Shown: positions 56,201 through 62,200 of the stretch, one piece after another
Layout: each line of letters opens with the position of its first letter
Numbering within the stretch: position 1 is the stretch's first letter
From: Schistosoma haematobium
Taxonomy: Eukaryota > Platyhelminthes > Trematoda > Strigeidida > Schistosomatidae
DNA length: 64,000 bases
Assembly: GCF_000699445.3 (NCBI RefSeq)
Contig: NC_067200.1
Span: forward strand, 2,272,450 to 2,336,449
Direction of reading: 5' to 3'
Position numbers and translations under genes: made by a program
The notes under the pieces: model-generated
Seen by the model: the letters and a program-made list of their open reading frames with translations, nothing else
What the model was told of the DNA's origin: nothing
The model's database searches: none

Positions 56201-59200
56201 AGAAAACACAAAGGTAGTAAACGTTTTAGCCTAAAATTAAGTCTATAATTATGTATTATTCTGTACTCATGACTGAAAGTGTTACATGCCAACGCACTTA
56301 AGTGACAGTGATTACGTTATCGTTACTTACTTTCGCCTGGTACTTCTCGTGGAGGAGCATAGGCTGCCCACAAGCATTCTATCTGCACTAACAAGGACTT
56401 GACACACATGACATTGATCACGACCCAGTGATCAATCAACTGTGCCCACAAGCATTCTCCCCCAACCCTGTCCTCGGTAATCCTTCCTTCTTCTTTCCAG
56501 TTGTTATTCATCCTTTTCAGATCTGTCTCTATTTTTCGATGTAATGTGTTCTTTGACCTTCGTCTTCTCCGCTTCCAATTTAGTGCTTGCCACGTTTAAT
56601 GCAGTTTAATGATTTCCATAATATATGTTCCAACATCTATTCCTAATTTCCTCTTCACCCGATAGCTGGTTTGTACATTGCTGTTAACCACAATATATAT
56701 GGTTTATTGTTATCAGAACTTTTTAACCATCATTATTCTACTGTAATGAACAAGAACACCAGTAGGGCAACCGAATGCATTTGAACACAATTACAGAACA
56801 TCTCACTAAAATCTGAGAACCATACAGTGAATACCTAATGTGTAGAATGTCAATCAATTTTCCTAAACTTGACTGTTTTTTTGCAAATATCAGTCCATCG
56901 TCTCAGATTTCATTGTTCATGCATTTTCATACCAATTGCTTTCCGTTTCTGTTCTTTCCTCTACGTTCTCCTACTCAAATACATTCTATTCTTGACTATC
57001 GTTATTATATACTACTTATATGAATATAAGTAGCTGATACCACACTTCTAAAATATTCAGTAATATACATGATGCTTTTTCCTTTTTTTTCTTATAGACT
57101 GCAACAGGAACTCATCTTTTACCAAATCAACAATTACAAATGACATCTTATCCAGAAGTATTATATCATACAAGAGCTAGTGGAGTTAATTATTTTCAAT
57201 TAAACTTCTTAACGGAATGTTTTGATTTTTGTACGGATGATGATTTAGATAAATCTAAACGGATACGTTTAATTCAATTAAGACAAAAGCATATACCAGG
57301 TTTTCAAAATATTATTATACCAACATTTGCAAAACAAATTCCTGATGAAATATTTGATGTAAGTGAATTATATAATAGATCTATGATATTTCTTTTTTGA
57401 TTGAGATCGTGAACCGATTGATGTTAGACCACTATGAAAAACCTGGAACCAATGGACAGCCATTTCATTCTACTATGAGACTCCTCAGCAATGCGTATCT
57501 ACGAACCCGCCTCATGAGATTTGAACGTAGGACTTATCAGTCTGTCACGCGAGCAATTAATCACTAGACAACTGAGCTGGCCCGCATGCAACGGTGTTAA
57601 TGTTGAACTTAAACCAATCCACAAAATTGAGCCACCATTCACCATTGTCTTCAGTGAGTTACTATCTCACAACAGACCCGATTGAACTCTACTGGTCACT
57701 AATGGTCACTGCTTCTCACTAGAGCTCCAGGAAATACCTCTTGTGGAGCGTCACTAGTGAGCATATGTTGAATAATATCAGAAGGGGCATTTCGTGGATA
57801 TTATAGTAATTTAAATAGTTGAGTTCATGAGTCAATTAAAGCTAGACCACCATGGAAAACCTACAAGTACTAGACGGCAGTTTCGTTCGACTGTGGGACT
57901 CCTCCATGGCAGTGAGCACCTACGACCCAGCCTCATGAGATTCAAACCCATGACTTATCAGTTTCTTCTGAGGAGTCTCACAATGGGATGAAACGGCCGT
58001 CCATTGCTTCCAGATTTTTCATGGTAAAAATTACTGAATTTACTATGATATCCACAAAAACCCCTTCTGATATTAATCAACAAATGCCTACTAGTAACGG
58101 TCTCCAAGAAATTTTTTGTCAACGAATTATATGGATTAAGAGCACCGTGAACTTGGTCAAATATTGATTGAGCGTATCAAGTTCTTCTAACCCCTCTCCA
58201 AATAAATTAATGTTAACACAAGAATAGGCACTCGTATTTCTTCAGATACGAGATTTCACTTGATTGCGTATATAAAATGACAAGATCATAGTGCATCATC
58301 AACTATAAATCCTAATCGGTACACAAGTAGGATATTTGTATTACATGTGTACTGAACGAGAGCGCAGGCGGGAACAATCAAATTACAGAATGCATTAATC
58401 AAATCTGAATATCATACAATAAACACTTTATTTGCATAAATGTTTATCAGTTGTCTTAGACTTGATTGCTCCTTTGTTTCCACATCAATCATTCTGTGTT
58501 CTCGTTATATTTTCTTTGATCTTCTTAACCTTCTGATGCCAGGCATTTCATTTTCGATTGATGATACATACTACTTATGTCTGACGACATCAGTACATCA
58601 GCAAATACCACATATGTTTGTAGTTAATTAACACTTTTTCACGAATGACAATATATTATATGAGAGTAGATAAATAAAGACATACAATTAGGGTAAAGTA
58701 AGAATACCACTACTTACTTACGCTTGTTACTCCCGGTGGAGTATAGGCCACCGACGAGTACCACTAGTTAATTATTTAATAAATATTCAGAGTAAATACA
58801 CGAAATAATTCACGTCCAAATACCTTCTTTCAGGTTTTATTTTTATCGAAAATAACATGAATCACTTCAGTTCATGAAAATGACATGCTATTACACTCAT
58901 CCTTAGTTATCTACATACTTACTTACGCCTGTTACGCACAATGGCAGAGCAAAGGCCGCCGAACATCATTCTCCAACCCACTCTCTACTGGGCTTTCTTT
59001 TCTATTTCCATCCAATTCTTGTTCATTTTTCTCATGTCTATCTCCATTTCTCGACGTAATGTGTTCTTTGGTCTTCCACTTCTCCTTTGGCATTGACGAT
59101 TCCATGTGAGGGGTTGCCTTGTAATGCAGCTGTGTGCTTTCCTCAATGTGTGTCCTATCTACTTCCAACGCTTCATCCTGATTTCTTCCTCCTCCTCTGT

Positions 59201-62200
59201 AATCTGGTTTGTTCCCTCTTACAGTAGGTTGTGAATGATAGTGTCTGGACAACGGATCCGAAATATTTTGCGTAGACAACTGTTAATAAACACTTGTATC
59301 TTCTGGATGATGGCTCGCAGGATTTGAACCCAGGGCCTTTGGTCTTGCGAGCGAACGCTTAACCAACTGGACCACTGAGCCGGCATCCAATGGTGATAGT
59401 GTCTAACGAAATTGCGCGACCAACTTCCATTGTACTGAGGTAGATACCTGTCTCTACCCGACATGGATTAGCTCCACTGATCACGGCTTCTCACTAGAAC
59501 TCCGAGAATTTTCTCACGAAGCTAGTCACTAGTGAGTACATGTTGATTACTAGTATGGGGGTTGTGGAGATTATTACGTTTTTGGTTGAGATCATGAACC
59601 GATTGATGTTAGACAGATGGATTGGAGTTGGTACAAACTTTCATTTCTGTTTGGTACTTAACAACTGACTTACTTACACCTGTTACTCCCAGTCGAGGAG
59701 CATAGGCCGCTGAACAGTATTCTCCAACCCACTCTCTACTGGGCTTTCTTTTCTATTTCCATCCAATTCTTGTTCATTTTTCTCATGTCTATCTCCATTT
59801 CTCGACGTAATGTGTTCTTTGGTCTTCCACTTCTCCTTTGGCATTGACGATTCCATGTGAGGGGTTGCCTTGTAATGCAGCTGTGTGCTTTCCTCAATGT
59901 GTGTCCTATCTACTTCCAACGCTTCATCCTGATTTCTTCCTCCTCCTCTGTAATCTGGTTTGTTCTCTCTTACAGTAGGTTGTGAGTGATAGTGTCTGGA
60001 CAACGGATCCGAAATATTTTGCGTAGACAACTGTTAATAAACACTTGTATCTTCTGGATGATGGCTTTTGTAGTTCTCCAAGTTCCCGCTTCATACAGTA
60101 GAACTGTCTTCACATTTGTGTTGAAAATTCTGACTTTGGTGTTGGTTGACAGATAGTTGTTTTGAGTTCCAGATGTTTTTCAATTGTAGATGTGCTCCTC
60201 TTACTTAAACTCATCCACTGTCTAGTAATTCGTTTCAGTGAAGGTTTCTTCTCATTCTTGGTTATTCAAATCACAAAACTTTCATCGTCCTTCTGGTCAT
60301 CATCATCATCATTAAAATACACAAACCAAATTTATCAACGTTAAACAGATAGCCTGCACTGTTAGTTTTGATCTTGATTGGTTGCTACTGTTCCTTTCCC
60401 TATCATAGTCTGATTATTTCTTATTCTGATTTGTCATCTACTATTTGACTTGATTGTTGTGATGTAATTTATTTCTTATCTTTTGTACAAACTATCGAAA
60501 TCCTTAAACTTGAACCATGAATTTCAGTTTAATGATTTAAAGGATCATGTTCATGTCAAGATTTGAATATATTAAATTCTATCCTCAGAGGAATCATGTA
60601 CACACTACTGAATTGTAGCGATTGAAAACACAAATGGGAGTAATCAAATGTACTTGAATACAAAATTGTAAAACATCTTAGTAACTTCATTTGCAAAATA
60701 TCAATCAATTATCTCAAACTTGATCTATTTAACCTTCTGCTTCCAAACATTTTACTTTTGATTGATGTCGCTCAGTTTGAAGCTATCACGAGTTCACTTA
60801 ATCTACGAACGAGAAAGAAGACTCGGTGACCAAAGACCAGTAGGCTAACTATTGATGCGTCCCAGCCCCGTTAACTAGAGGGAGAAGTCCAAGCTTGGAA
60901 TGGGAAGTATATTCGGCAAAACAGCCAGAAACGAGCGATAACAACAAACACAATTCAAAACGTATATATATACAGTACAAAACCGTCCTTGGGAAGAGTT
61001 ACCAAATAGCATACTAAAAGACGCAACGGACCAATAGCATTTAAGAATATTTCCTAGTGGGAAACACGACATGAAGGTGACAAGAGCGCATTTGGCGCGA
61101 AAATAAAGAAATTAAAATTTTCTAAATAAAATTACAAAATTAGATCCTTTCCCAAGTGAGTGCTGGGGATATAACGTCCCCAACAGTTATATATTACTTA
61201 TATCTCACAAGATCAGTAGTACAATACTTAGCTCTTTGAATTGTATCTCCTGGTTTTATGATTAGATAACATTTTCGTGTAAAATCTAACACAATAATCT
61301 TTACATTGAATGATACCTTAAAATCCATCTATTGATTTTAATAATTTTCAAATTATTTTGATTATTGTCTATTTCAATAGTCATTGAATGAGAAGAAGGA
61401 TCCAGACGATATACATGATGTACTATCTAAAGGGATGAAAGCATATAAACAAAAGCGTAAAGTATATCTTGAAAAAGTAAGCCATATATTATGGTACTCT
61501 GTTACCAATATTATTAGTATTATTACTAATCGCTAAGTATGAATATTATTGGGATGGCTCCAGAGGTCCGAGAGGAATCAAAGAGTTCAATCCAATCAGA
61601 ACGTAATGGAATATTAACATGGCATAACATGCCTCTTTGAGGATTGGTGGAATTATAATATTGATATAATAAACGCCAATATCTATAAATACCCATAGTT
61701 TTCTGTACATTCTGATATTTGGCCAACAAGCACCTGCTTCAGTTTTCTTCTGTCGTCTTATTTGTGACATGGAGGGTTATAACGTTCGAGTGCCCAAATT
61801 ATACGCGATCTATTAAGAATCTAAGCTTCTAGATATAATAAATATGTTTATAAATTCACTTGGTATTATTTACTCGAATCTTCTCATTGATGTTCAGGAC
61901 TGCAATTGATCAGTCTCTTATTGGCATATGTGCATACTATGCCTATTGCCTCGATATAGCCTTAATCCGCAGGCATTATAAACTAGTGAATACCAACTTT
62001 GAGATTCAAGTACATTCGGCTGACGAGTCCCAAATAGGACTAAGTGACGCGCGTCCTAAATCCCTTTACTAGCCATTATCCATCTTTGCTTATAAATATA
62101 TTTATACTTTATGACTAAACCTTATTTTATTGAAGGAAAAAGGATTGTGGTTACCAGTTATACTAGTTGCCACTTAATTTAACAATAATTTTATCCATAA

